Source of the DNA: Pholiota molesta
Taxonomy: Eukaryota > Basidiomycota > Agaricomycetes > Agaricales > Strophariaceae
Length of the DNA stretch: 64,000 nucleotides
Assembly (NCBI GenBank): GCA_014925825.1
Contig: JACGCK010000096.1
Coordinates: 113,536 to 177,535 of the forward strand
Direction: 5' to 3'
The notes beneath the pieces are model-generated. The model made no database searches and had not been told where the DNA came from. It saw only the letters and a program-made list of their open reading frames with translations. Positions 24,760-36,813 of the stretch are shown here, one piece after another (position 1 is the stretch's first letter; each line of letters begins with the position of its first letter). The translations under genes were made by a program, and so were the position numbers.

Positions 24760-27700
24760 TCACATGATAACACAGTCCTTATCTTCCGCCTTCGCACCTT
24801 GGATACCCATCTCCGCGAACGTCTGCGGCTTCTTGGACCCAGCACCGCCAACGGGCGTCGCAGTGGCAGGCGTTTGCACCGGCCTCGGCGTCGCCATCGG
24901 GCCCGCAGCGGACGGGAGGGACGACGCCGGCGCATCGCTCAGCGCATACCCATTCCCATACGGCTTCGCCCCCAACGACGACGCCTGCGACTGCGACTGC
25001 GCCAGGGACGTCGACGACGACGACGGGGACAACGCCGCAGAGGGGTCGTCGAGGTTCAGCCGCATGCGCTCGAGGCGCGTCAGGCTCGTCATCCCAACAG
25101 CCGAGCTGTCTGGCCGCCCGCCGCTGGCGCTGGCGCCGAGGCGGCGCCCCGGGCTCGGCGCGCGCCCGCCGACGACGCGCCCCGGCGACTCCGCCCGCCG
25201 CGCGGGGCTCGCGAGGCGCTGCGGCGACGCCGTGCCCGCATTCGCTGCACCCGGCCCCGACACCACGCGCTGCGGGCTCTGCTCGCGCAGGCCCGGCACG
25301 CGCCCGCGCCCGGGGTACGCGTTCCCGCCACCCGCCTGCGCAGCCCCGATCGGTAGCCCCGCGGCGACGCCGAGCGAGTTCTTGCGGATCCCGTCGACGA
25401 CGACGCGCCCGTCCGGCCGCCGCCGCGCAGCGGGCGCCTGCTGCTCGGCCTCGCGGAGCGTCGGGAACGTGGTGCCCTCCCACGGCGGGGAGAGCGGCTG
25501 CGTCTCCGAGCGCTGTGCGGCCTGCGTGCGGCGGCGCACCAGCTTCGTCTCCGTGATCGCGTCGTGTTCCTGCCGCGAGAGCTGCTGCGGCGCCGGCTGG
25601 GAGAGCGCTTGGAGGCGCGCGGTGGCGTCGGCGTTGCCGTGCGATTTGGCCTGCAGGAAGAGCAGCATTAGTGATGCGAAAGAAAATGCTGCGATACGTA
25701 TGCAGCCGGCGAAACCACAGATTAAGAAAGTGCGCAAGGAGCACCGAACCATGCAGGAGAGACTAACGGCCTTGCCAAGGCATAGACAAACACCAAACGA
25801 AACACAAAAACTCACCAACTGATACCACTCCATTGCCTTTCCGAGGTCTCTCTGCTGGCCTACCCCGACCTCCGCATAATACCCCATCGCAAACTCCGCA
25901 CTCGGCAGGCCCTTCCTCGCCGCCTTTTCCGCAAACGTCCTTGCGAGCCCCTCGTCCTTCTCAAACCCGCCCGCGGCGCCCTCCGTCCTACCGGCCGCCG
26001 CCGCTGCGCCGCCACTGCCACACAAAAACCACTTGCTCAACGCCATATCCGCCTCGACCTCGCCCTGCTGCGATGCCAAGGAATAATACTGAACACTCAA
26101 CAGCGGATCAAAGGGGAACGGCGGCTCCGCAAACTCGTACGCGTGCCCCAACTTGTACTGCGCGGCCCCGAAGTGCAGATACGCGGCGCGCTCGAGGTGC
26201 GTGCGCGCCTCGAGGGTCGGGGACGAGCCCGCGGGGATGAGCGGCGCGAGGAGCGCGGGCGGCACGGTGACCTGCGTGAACTCGGCGAGGAGGAGCAGCG
26301 CGTAGACGTACGCGGGCTGCGGCGTCGCGAGGGACGCGAGCGTCGCCGCGCGGTGCAGCAGCGGGAGCGCGGCCGCGGGCGTCGCGGGCAGGGAGAGCTG
26401 CCCGAGGAGGTGCGCCATGCCCATGCGCTGTGTGCGTGGGGTGTTCAGTCAGCGTTAGGGAAAGGTGGTGGGTGCGACGTACGTATAAACAGCTCTCGAC
26501 GTTGGCCTTGGCGCCGCGCTCGAAGCACTCCTTCGCGTGCGTGTGGTCGTTGAAGTTCTCATAGTCGCGGCCGAGGCGGAACCACGCCGCGGGGAACCCG
26601 CCCTCGCCGCCGCCTCGAAGTCGCGAAACGCGGCCCTTGGGTTATGCCGCACGAGGTCGGGGAACGCGCCGCTCGCGGCGAGCCCTGCACGGATCGCCGT
26701 GGCCTCCGCCACGTGGGGCGCCATCGTCTTCCCGCGCGCACCGCCGCCCTCGGTCTGCGCGCCCGCGAGCTGCAGCGCGATCTGCACGGCGATCCGCGCG
26801 AGGCGCTCGAGCGTGGGGTCCGTGAGCACGACGGGGCCGACGGGTGGGTCCGTGGACGGGGGCGCGCCGGAGGCACGCTCGACGAGGAAGAGGACGTCGC
26901 GGCACCAGGCGATGCGCAGGGCGGGGTCGTGGGCGGGATTCTGGATCTGCGGCGCGGCTTCTTGCAGCTGGGCGAGGTTCGGCAGCGGGGCGGTAAGTGC
27001 GGGCATGGCGGGTACGGATTGGGCGGGCTGGAGGCTGGACGGCGTTTGTTGGCGGGGTGGCTGGTATAGGGATTGCCGATGATCAGGGGGTGGTAGGGAT
27101 GACTGATGCTGTGGGGGTGGCAGGGATGGTTGATGCTGCGGGGTGGAGGTTGGTATTGCTGGGTGGCGGTTGGTATTGCTGTGGTGGTGGAAGCTGCGAT
27201 GGCGGGGGCTGGGTGGAATATGGGTTGGGCCCTGGGCCATAGAGAGATTGGCGAGTGACTGGGCGAAATCCTGCTCGGATGGCGGTGGAGGTGGGTAGTA
27301 CCGTTGCTGCTGTGCAGGAACAGCGGTACTAGGCGGCTGGGTCCACGGCGACCAGGGCTGTTGCTGCTGCTGCTGCTGGATGGGGGCCGATACCGGCGCT
27401 TGCTGGGAGAAGATCTGATCGTCGAGCGTCCGCGCCATCTGCGATCGTGGTCAGCGGCGCGGCCGACGCACGGCCAGCGGATACAGGACTCACATTCGCT
27501 GGTATCGATCGATCGAGCCGGTGCGGACGCGGGGCTATGAGCGGGTTCTCAAAGTGCGGCGGCGAGTCGAGCTCGTACACGCTAGGCGTGTTGTATCGCT
27601 GCTCTTGGATTCGAACGTCGAGCGGCAGCGGCGGTATGGGCGGCGGAGGCCCTGGGTATTGGACCTCGGAGGTGGCCTGTGGCCGAGGGGGAGAGGGGGC

Positions 27701-27769
27701 AACGGAGGGCAGACATGAACACCGTCTCTCCTAAAGGACCTGATCATTATAAAAGCCCGCTTCGGCCAT
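24760..27769 (-). CDS. Sel1-repeat protein with C-terminal CAAX box, Skt5/Chs4-like chitin synthase activator
   Basis: By family, a regulator that binds and localises a class IV-type chitin synthase at the bud neck or septum. It is built as a disordered Pro/Gln-rich N-terminus, Sel1-like repeats, and a disordered Ser/Pro/Arg-rich tail ending CVIM (codons 24763-24774), a farnesylation-type CAAX box. The start at 27769 (MAEAGFYNDQ) splices in phase across a 62-nt intron with a strong pyrimidine tract to ATSEVQYPGPPPP. A second in-phase intron joins SIPAN to MARTLDDQIF. Sel1 units include GFPAAWFRLGRDYE, AAYLHFGAAQYKLGHAYE and GLPSAEFAMGYYAEVGVGQQ. A frame slip near 26597-26606 (one missing G) separates AAFRDFEAAA from GFPAAWF. 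The coding region is much more GC-rich than its surroundings, which creates many spurious opposite-strand open frames. Confidence 0.85.
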
Positions 27770-30700
27770 CGCACCGCCACAACGGTTTCAGCCGACGCGC
27801 TTTGCTCACGCTGGCTGTGCTGTTTGCGCAGTCGCTTCCTTACCCGCAGCCATGCCATGGCCGACAAACGGCCTCCATACACCTACTTCTGGCCCACGAT
27901 AAGCTCCAGATGGACGCTTTCACCTTCGTCGTCCAGAAAGGCTTCGACCACACTATCGATGAATCCTCTGTCAATCAGCCTTCAAACACCTAGGCTGCTG
28001 CACTCCTGTCGCCGATCGGTATCCATTCATCCATCGTTGCCTCATACATAGTGTTCTATTTCCAGCGTTCACTTCAACTCATCGGTTCGTTCATTTCTCA
28101 TCATGCTAGTTAATTATTGGCCCTCGCTTACCGCCGCTCGCAGCCTTCCTTTTAGATTGGCAACAGTAAGTAGGGCTGTGTTCTACTCATCTTCCATCCC
28201 TTACAAGTCGACGCTATGCTTTACTGGGCGCTCCTCTAGTCATGCTTCGTTGATATCTCGTGTTTCACTACGCTGGGTGACGTGTACCTGCCAATATTCG
28301 GCCATGCCGGTCCTCTTTCCTAGTCAATCCGTTTACTCGCTCTAGTCCACAGCTCCAGCCGCACGCCATGCCAACGAGAAGTTGATGAGAAGACCCGCCT
28401 TTCGTTTAGGAGGTGCTCAGGATGCGTGCAGAAGGGTCGAGGGCCTGCGCCCCATCGGGGAGGCGCAGAAGCACGAGCGTGACGCTAGGGATAGAGAACA
28501 GGAAGACCACGAGAAGGCGGAGCTCGAGGGCCTGCGGTACGGCCCCGACGAGCTAGAGTTCCTCGAGCGCCCTCGTATCCACCATGGATGCTCGTGCCCA
28601 GCAAGTCGCCCACATCCATTGACACCGACGCGACACGTCATTCGTGGAATTCGAAACGACACTCATCGATGTTGAAGTATCCTACGTTGAGGATCACAAG
28701 GACATGGCAGCCGTGCCTGCGAACGGTAACGACTCGGTGTCGGACACTGGGAGGCTATTGGCCTACTACGTTCCCCTTGGCTCTCTGGACTCTCCTCGGC
28801 AGCCTTCGGAACGTTACCGAGAAGTCTCTGCCTCTCGGTGTTGACCGCGACCTCGTTCCCATGCGTTTGTGCACTCATTATCAGTTTCCCGCACCCGAGC
28901 ACAACCCACTATCGCTGTGCATTACCATTCGAACGCCAGCGTGTATTTGCGCAAGTCTGGTCCGCTCGTCCAACTCTGATTCGACGTAGGAGTGAAAGAC
29001 ACGGATCGGTGCCTTTCAATTTCCTGATACGTTTTATGCCTCGCGGGCTATCCGTTAGGCCCTTTCCTTGTTCTTTTCTATATTCTTGTTTCTTGTTTCC
29101 GACCAGCGAATGGTCTCTGTGTTAGAGAGGACATTTGCGCTTGGCTTATTCCCCGTCTCGCGGGTACGGATTTGTCGGCGCTATGCGCGAATTGTACTAT
29201 ACTTGACGCTGACTCCTTCCTCGTCGCACTCTTTGCACGATCCCACACCCGTTTCCAAGGCTCCGAAAGAAGAGAAGTGACGTATGCTACGCTGACTTTG
29301 GACTCGCTTTCGTGCGTGTTGTGCATTTACACGTACTTCGCGCGCAGCTAGATCTGGCCTTATGACCAGTACTGTTGCAGGGTCGAAATAATCGTAGTGC
29401 AGCTCTATGCATTGCTTCTCTACTGCCTGCTGAGTGTTGTGATGTGGCGGTGGGCCTGGATTGATCATTGAAGTTGCGGGCTTATGTTTCCGAGGATGTT
29501 TATAGATGTCTACGCGTTTTACCGCTTGTTCGGTGTTTTTTTTCCATGTTTATGTGCACAGTAGAATTCAAGACTAACACGTACAGGTCAGCAATTCTCT
29601 TGCATCAAAGCCTTCAACGATCATCTCCATTCGTTTAATATCTCGTCCATTCAATAGATGGTATTTTCAGTGCAATTAAAGTCTTGAGTTCTACGCAGGT
29701 TCTACGCACTATATCTTCCGTGATCTAAGGTTACTTATCTGACTATGAACCAGCTCTCAACTACAGAGTCGAACTCTAGCTTGACATCCCAGTTACCTCC
29801 TCCAATCTACGTCGTCTGCAAACAGTGGTTGAAGAACCTGATCTCAGCTATGTCTTGCGTGAAGCGTTCAAGGTATTGATGTCTGCTTCGAACAATCGCA
29901 GGCATTCATCAACTTTGCGCGCAGAGCGGAAGGTTGTGAATACACATATAGTATTTGAACACCAATAATGTCTCGGCTCATAATACGTAGTCAAATGATA
30001 TCGGTTCGGTGACCACACGCCGCATTTCAGATAGACCTAAGGATGGCGACCGCGTGCCCCGAAGATTCTATCCACTGCGCGATTCTCATAGCATGGCCGC
30101 GTCCACGTCACTTCATCTGCGTGCATATTGGGTCAGTGAGCAGTCGAGGTTGTTGAAAGGACTCGACATCACTCTATTCGATTAGCAGGATATGGATATA
30201 TCTCTTGCGATGGCAGGGATGCCGGGATATGTACATTGACTACATACATCGTCATTCGCATCGAGATCAATTAGGCCCCTACGGCATTTTTGCAATAGTA
30301 CATATCGCGCAGCGAAGTCAGAGCAGCTGCCCTCAACAAGCACGAACCAAACAAAATGCGAGTTGAGACGTTGCTGATTTGAGGCAAGTAGGCGCCATCG
30401 GAGGGTCGAGCGATACGCCAACAAGAAACAGATAGAGCACGGGAAATAAAAAAGAAACGAGGGTCGCGTCACTTGATGCATAAAGACAATGAGCCTAAGA
30501 CGACTGATAGGATGATCCTCTAGCCATTCATACACACCAACCTAACTCGAAGAGTGGAGCATCCGTAAGCCCCATTTTGCGTGCGAAGACAATTGAGTTA
30601 TCAGATATCCCATGTCGCTCTATTGCCACATTCGAAGGCAAGCCTACCCTACCACGACTGCCGCATTATCGATGTCTCCTCAACAGTATTTTACGATATC

Positions 30701-31053
30701 AATTAGAATGATAAGGATGTATTGTATCAAGGGGGTCCGGCAACTCTAATCCGGCACCGGGCCCCGGTTAGTTAGTCCCGCCAGAGGCCGGCAAAATATT
30801 TTTTGGGACACCCTTACAAAATTCGAATTTTTTAGCTTTTTTAGGCTTTCCAGCGTCTATTGAGCTTCTATAGTCATTATACATCTCATAAAAACATATG
30901 TAATGAAGTAGTTCCTGCTAATTTGAGGTAAAATCTGGGTTTTGGTGTGTTGGAGCCCTAAGATCAAACATGATCGAGAATGACTGATTAGTAACAAATT
31001 GAGTTTGACGTCCTCAGAGGCAGAAAGCACAGTGAACAGGATTCCCAATAGCC
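27770..31053. other. Long gene-poor stretch
   Basis: About 3.3 kb without a supportable gene. A short coding-like patch at about 28640-28842 (FVEFETTLIDVEVSYVEDH) has no start, splice partner or family. The region from 29500 to 30700 is AT-rich and featureless. Just before the transposase-like gene, about 30730-30790, the sequence becomes GC-rich with repeated CCGGCA elements. Confidence 0.35.
30768..30778 (+). repeat. TTAGTTAGTCC, left copy of an 11-bp direct repeat flanking the transposase-like gene
   Basis: An exact copy recurs at 36854-36864, just after the stop codon of the transposase-like gene. The two copies enclose about 6.1 kb. It might be a target-site duplication or part of element ends, but no convincing terminal inverted repeat adjoins it. 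Confidence 0.4.
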
Positions 31054-34000
31054 ATGGAGACATCTAAAGAGGTAAGTTGCTGATAGAAATACTAGCAATA
31101 TTGACTTACTATGGTTATAAACTTATATAGGTGATCTCTATCGATGCGGATGGGTATGCTGAATGTCCAGATTGCCGGACTCGCATACACTGCGGCTCTG
31201 TTGGGATTGCGAATCTTGAGAAGCGGCATCGAGGAAGCCAAACATGTAGAGCTGCAAAAGCGAAACGGGATAAGGAGGGAGGATCGAAGAAAAAAACATC
31301 AACACTACTCAGCTTTTTTGGTCGTTCTGCAAGGCCAACTGCGACACCATCGACACTACGTCCTCCAGCACCAGTCCATAACCAGAAGATACCAGGTCCA
31401 CCTCCGAGTGTACCTAAAGCAGTTCAGATGCCAGCGACACCACCCGATATCAGAACATTTGTGGAGAAGCTACATGATCTCATAAACGACGTACCCGACC
31501 ATATCCCAGAGGCCTCAGAGTACGATGCATTGGCTATATTCGCTGGAAATCCCCAAGATATGGATAATGCCGAGTTGGACGCAGACGAGCTATGGGAAGA
31601 AGTGCTGAATGGGACGATGAAATCCGCCTTTGGATGGGGTGCTGAGGAAAACATGGAAGCCATTATTTGTCGAGGGAGGAATGGATTAGATGGGCTGCTC
31701 AACTTCGTCAAATACTTTGTTATAAAGCGAGGTGTCAGCGAAGGACTCTTTGAGGGAAAGCTATCACGCCTTACCGATGCTCTTGAGAAGATGTAAGTAA
31801 TGTTCAAGTATCCAGTCTAAGCGATGTGGAATTCACTCACGAGAAATAACTAGGACATCCACTTGTGAAACGAATGTAGACGCTTGCGCCAATCATATAA
31901 CACCACAGCCCACTGAAATCATCCCTGTTTGGGCCAATGAATCAGATATCCATCCAGAATCCCTTATCGTTCAGCCAGTGCTTTCAGAGTCTGATATGGA
32001 GGGCGAGGTTGTTGTGTTGGACTCCTTTCCGATCGACGAAGCCCTGCAGAAAAGGAAACGGCCAGATACAGCGTGCAAGGGATACACCATCGTTTTCCCA
32101 GATGGACAGTCACCATACACCGCATATCCGTTTGCTCTCCACGATACGCTCTCGATTCCCTGGGTTCCACACTTGATGCCGACCGGGACGATGCTGCTGT
32201 TCTCAAAAAGCTGTCGCAAACGCACGGAAGAGGGGTGTGCATCCTGTCGGCCATGTCAACAGCTTGCTTCGAATTCAACGCTGGAGGGAATACTCACCCG
32301 ACTCAACAATGGTGTCCACCAAAACAGCACCTTTGCCTACCATGGAATAAGCGGTCTCCATGAGATGCTTCGACGGAAAAATGCACAGATAGAGTTCTAC
32401 AGTCTCCGTAGCCTAAACCAGGCTCGGAAACTCTTGGGGAAGATGACAGCCTTGTCAGACCAAAAGCGACTGCTCATGGCAATTTCGAGTGGGGAGACGC
32501 AACGTGTTGACCGAGTGATCAGCATCGGTCTTCATCAGCGGAAGGGCGCTCGGGCGATTCTTGCTTCTGTGTTGGCGGCTGCACAAGGTCATTACCATCC
32601 GAAAAGTTTCACCGAAGAAGAGGACATGAAGGCATTGCTTATCTGGAAGTTATCTGGAAACAGAGTCGCTGAAATCAACCATCGCGCAACTGGAGCTCCC
32701 AGTGTCTCATACCTCAGAACGAAGTCAATTGTCCCTCCTATTGTCCCCTCCCATGCACAGCCAACTATCGATCAGGTCAGACGAAATGTAAACGCAACGC
32801 TAGAGAGTATCATGGATCAAATTCAAGCCATACGGACAGGAAACGTCCTACACACCGTGCTGATGTTCGACGAGCTGGCAACTGAGAAAAGGATCCGATG
32901 GGATCCCAAGAGTAACCACTTCCTTGGGGTATGCAGACAGCATGCGCACAACACATCGATGGAGTTTGTCAATGAGGGGGATATGGAAGAGTTGTTTCGC
33001 CACATCGATGATGGTGGTGTGCACTACGCAGGCGAGGTGAGAATGTGTCCATTTTGGGAATTTGCTTCCGATTTGCCCCCGCTTCAAGGACTGATCGACT
33101 CTATTTTTAGGCCACTATTGGCGCTCTAGGCATCTTGTGCAAGGATAATCGCATCTATCCTGGCCGCCCTGTCCTTGTTTCAGGTGATTGCAAGCGGGAA
33201 ACTGGGGAGGAGCATACCAAAGTTATTCAGACCACCATTGATGGTGTTGACTCCGAGAAGGACCACACAAAACTGCGAATTGTATCTCTCGCATCTGATG
33301 GTGAAACACGCAGAGGCTCTGCATTTATTCGTCTTACATTCAAAAAACAACTCTCTCCGGAATCCCCACTATATGTTCATCTTAAAAACCTCCCATTTCT
33401 GAATCTCCATGTTGGCGATGACGACCTCACCTGTGACAAGGACTGGAAGCACGTTTTCAAGAGGTTTCGAAACTTGTTTGTTCGTTCTCGTGGCGTTGTT
33501 GTTGGAGGTTATAGGATCACACCAGACATCATCGTGGATCATCTTAAATCTGAAGGGGCATCTGCAGAACATGTCCGTGCATTATTCGACCCGAGCGATC
33601 AGCAAGACGTCAAGCTCGCGTTCGACATGCTCAAAGACATCTGGACATTACCCCGCACACCATCTACCAATTCGAACCCTGGTTTTTCTGCTGCTCGAGA
33701 AGCTCTCTGGATCCTTGGAAAGCTTCTATATCATATGGTCTTTCCATATCTTGGTGTCGATCTATCTCTGTCAGAACAAATCGAACATCTAAGCGCGGCA
33801 GCCCACCTCGCAATAGCGCTCTACAAGCTAGCTGGAAAGGACTTCATCCCAACGAATCTCTATATTGATCTAATGATTATGATCAAAAATGTACTCTTTT
33901 GCGTTGCAAAGGCGAAGGTCGATGACCCGGATGGAGAGCTCTGGATTATTCTTCTTGGAACTGACCGACTAGAGGAGTTGTTTGGAATCCTCAGAACCAT

Positions 34001-36813
34001 GGTCGGCAATGATGCGAACTTGGACGTCCTGCAGCTTGTTTCCCGTCTCGCTGGAACAACTGAGATATCAAATATATTAGCCAAATATCCACAGTGGGAC
34101 CGAGCGCCTAGACGACTGAAACTACCAGCTATGTCAAGAGATTCGACGGCACCACTTTCCAGTAGTGTCGACCATATCAAGCCTGCGTCATGGAGAGGCA
34201 ACGTGAAGGTCAAAGACGTCTCTCTCCAAACGTCCTGGAACCGAGGTCGCCATCTCGTTGAGCAGGAATGCGAATTTCTGCGACCTGTCCTTGCTGATCT
34301 TGCAGGCAACAAGGACGTCGATATTCTTGCCCCCTCTGGTACACTCCTGTTCGAGATACCTTTAGCAGATGACGATATCGACAGCAGCCTTACACTTGAC
34401 TCACATTTGGACGGCACAGATATTCAACCCGTCAATTCTAATGTGGCGCGCACCGACTCGGACCTAGACGCGACAGAGACGAGGATTGAAGTCGAGGATG
34501 CTTTAGGACAGCTAGCAGCAAATGAGATTAGCCACACCACACATACACAGGCTGTCGAACGCACCATTGTCGTAGATGGAAAGGAAGTCTCGAAAGCGCG
34601 GATTCTATCGAATTACAGCAAGTATAGGAAACGCGTGGGCTCAACAGACCGCCTTCGACGCGTGCAGGACATCAAACGACACATCCAAAACAAAACGGTC
34701 AGCTCAAACGCACCTAACGCCGAGAACCTTTCTATGCCCACAGATGATGCCATTCTCCTCTCTGACCCGATCGCGACGTTGATATTGTCAGAAAACAAGA
34801 TCTGGCTATGTATCGCTGAAGTCAATGGCTTGCGAATTGACGGAGAGCCAGTCCCATACCTCAGCCTTGACATGCTCTCTGAACAGACTGTTACTGTTTC
34901 GTACCAGGTCCTTGGTCTACGCCCTGCAAATTCTGATGATGATCCTGAAGGGGTACATGATTGGCGAACGTACCGCATCCAAGAACAGTCGTTTACTGTT
35001 CCAGGTCACCTTGTTCAACCTGTCAACCCGTTGATTTCAAACAACCATACCCTTCCACAGATACCATGGTATCTTTTTCAGGGAACTGTCCTTGTTGCGA
35101 TGGCAGCTAGTCTCCATCAGCATTTAACAGTTACTCAGCTCAAAAGCGTACCTCGACTCACACCAAGTCCCGACTTTCCCTATCGAGAAGCATCTGGTGA
35201 GTAAAATAGATACCATTGGCAGACGACATCTCACCATAAATCCTAGGTTATGCATGCTTTCTCTGCAGCGATAATGAGATCATGGATACTCCCGATTCAG
35301 CTGCTTGCCCACAATGCTCTCCGACAGTGACTCTTGATCTCTCACAAGGACAGCGCGTACTTGAACACGTCGGAGCGCATATTCTTTATGATCCTACAGT
35401 CGCTCAGTCAATGGCTCTCTGTGGGCTATGCCTTCGACCCTCGCAGCAATGCCAATATTTTTTGAAGAAGGGTAAAGCAGCAAACGCGAACCTGACTATT
35501 AATCGAACGTTGTCAAAGGGCTGTCTCGTCAAAACAAAGTTCTCTTACGGTGTCGCTGCTGAATCTACACCTTCTTCCCCTTGCTCTAACGTCCCTGTTC
35601 ACTGTCCGCGTTGTAGCAAGGATGATCCCGCGATATGGAAGTATTTTCTGCGCGTCCACTTCCTGGAGAAACACCCGGATGCATCAATACCAACCTACGA
35701 GTATCTGTGGAAACTTACGAATTTTGAGAAAGCCGAGATGAAGAAGATTTGGATAAAGCGGCTGACCTTAACTGCGAAACACACAAAGCGGTCGAAGGGC
35801 GTCCAGCTGGCCATTTCGGAAGATCACAGGGCACGCATTCCGACTAGGTATTTCGTCATTTTGCTGTTTTTCTTTCCAATAAAAGTACTCACCGTGCCCA
35901 AATTATATTCTAGTGAGGGTGAAGATGAGCCACCGCCTGATAGTGCAAAAGCGCTTGACGAAGAAAACCTATTTGAAAGCGAATCAGAATCTGGCGATGG
36001 CGGGTTTGCACCAGCACGGATACGAGAATCAACTCACGATATCGATAACGGAGTTGATACTAGTGCTGGCCTTGCCAAAGACGAACAGGCTGGTGTTGCA
36101 AGGGACTCAGAGATGCACGATTCTGAGCCTGCCGCTACGGAAGTTGGCCACACCGTAACTCTCGACGTGGGTGGTGGGGTTGCAGATGAAGTCGATGGTG
36201 GGTTGGTTGAGAGGAGACACGCTGACAGCGTGTACGCCGTACAAAACGCCGAGTCCGAGGACGTACGTACAGCTACGGATAACGATCTTTTAATAGACGA
36301 CAGTGTGAGTCTTCGTTTTATCCACAGTTTCAACTAATTTGACTTACTTTGCCATGCACAGTCGCGCATACGAGTTCCAAGTGGCGAAGAAATGCCTCCA
36401 GTCAATCAAGCTCCCATGCTTGAAGTCCCAGTGGACGAGACCCATGCGCCGCCGCCCGAAATTATGCTAAATGTGGCTCTTGAGGGATCCGAGGGACCAA
36501 ACGCGGCCGAAGAAACTGGAAGAACGAAACGAAAGCGAGTACCAGCGACTCGAACTGATGCTGCCTCCGCTTTGAAGGCTTGCGAATGCGGATTCGACGC
36601 TACACTCGATGGTCAGCCGCTTGTAAAATGCAAAATGGCCAAGTGTATGACTCAATGGGTATGTAACTCAGCTATTTTGTGTATATAACTCACTGAAATC
36701 ATTTCTAGTATCATATTCAATGTGTCAATCTTGATCAAGTGCCCCGAAACTGGTTGTGTTGGACTTGCGAAGAAGCTGCGAGAGGAAAGGGGGGAAAGCG
36801 CCCGCGGAAATGA
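31054..36813 (+). CDS. Transposase-like protein with putative DDE core, zinc-binding modules and C-terminal PHD finger
   Basis: A large gene (about 1,700 residues) that stays open across seven exons. Exon 1 (31054-31071, METSKE) joins in phase across 31072-31130 to VISIDADGYAECPDC. An N-terminal Cys/His cluster (CPDC..C..H..C) resembles a BED/THAP-like DNA-binding module. The middle contains MFDELATEKRIRWD, then VLVSGDCKRETGEEH and DRLEELFGILRTMVGNDANL. This resembles the D-D-E(LExxFGxxR) layout of hAT/P-type transposases; the DDE reading is inference. After 35200 come a CFLCSDNE..CPQC cluster, HCPRCSKDDPAIWKYF with H..H (C2H2), an acidic linker, and a canonical PHD finger (CECGFDATL..C..C..W..H..C..WLCWTCEE). 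It ends KRPRK with TGA at 36811-36813. No frame break was found, so it may be a recently active mobile-element gene. Confidence 0.65.

Noticed and set aside
24764..26876. Long plus-strand and alternative minus-strand frames over the Sel1 gene
   Set aside because: They are Arg/Ala/Pro-rich shadows created by the high GC content. The Sel1-repeat frame is the one with recognisable domains and consistent splice sites.
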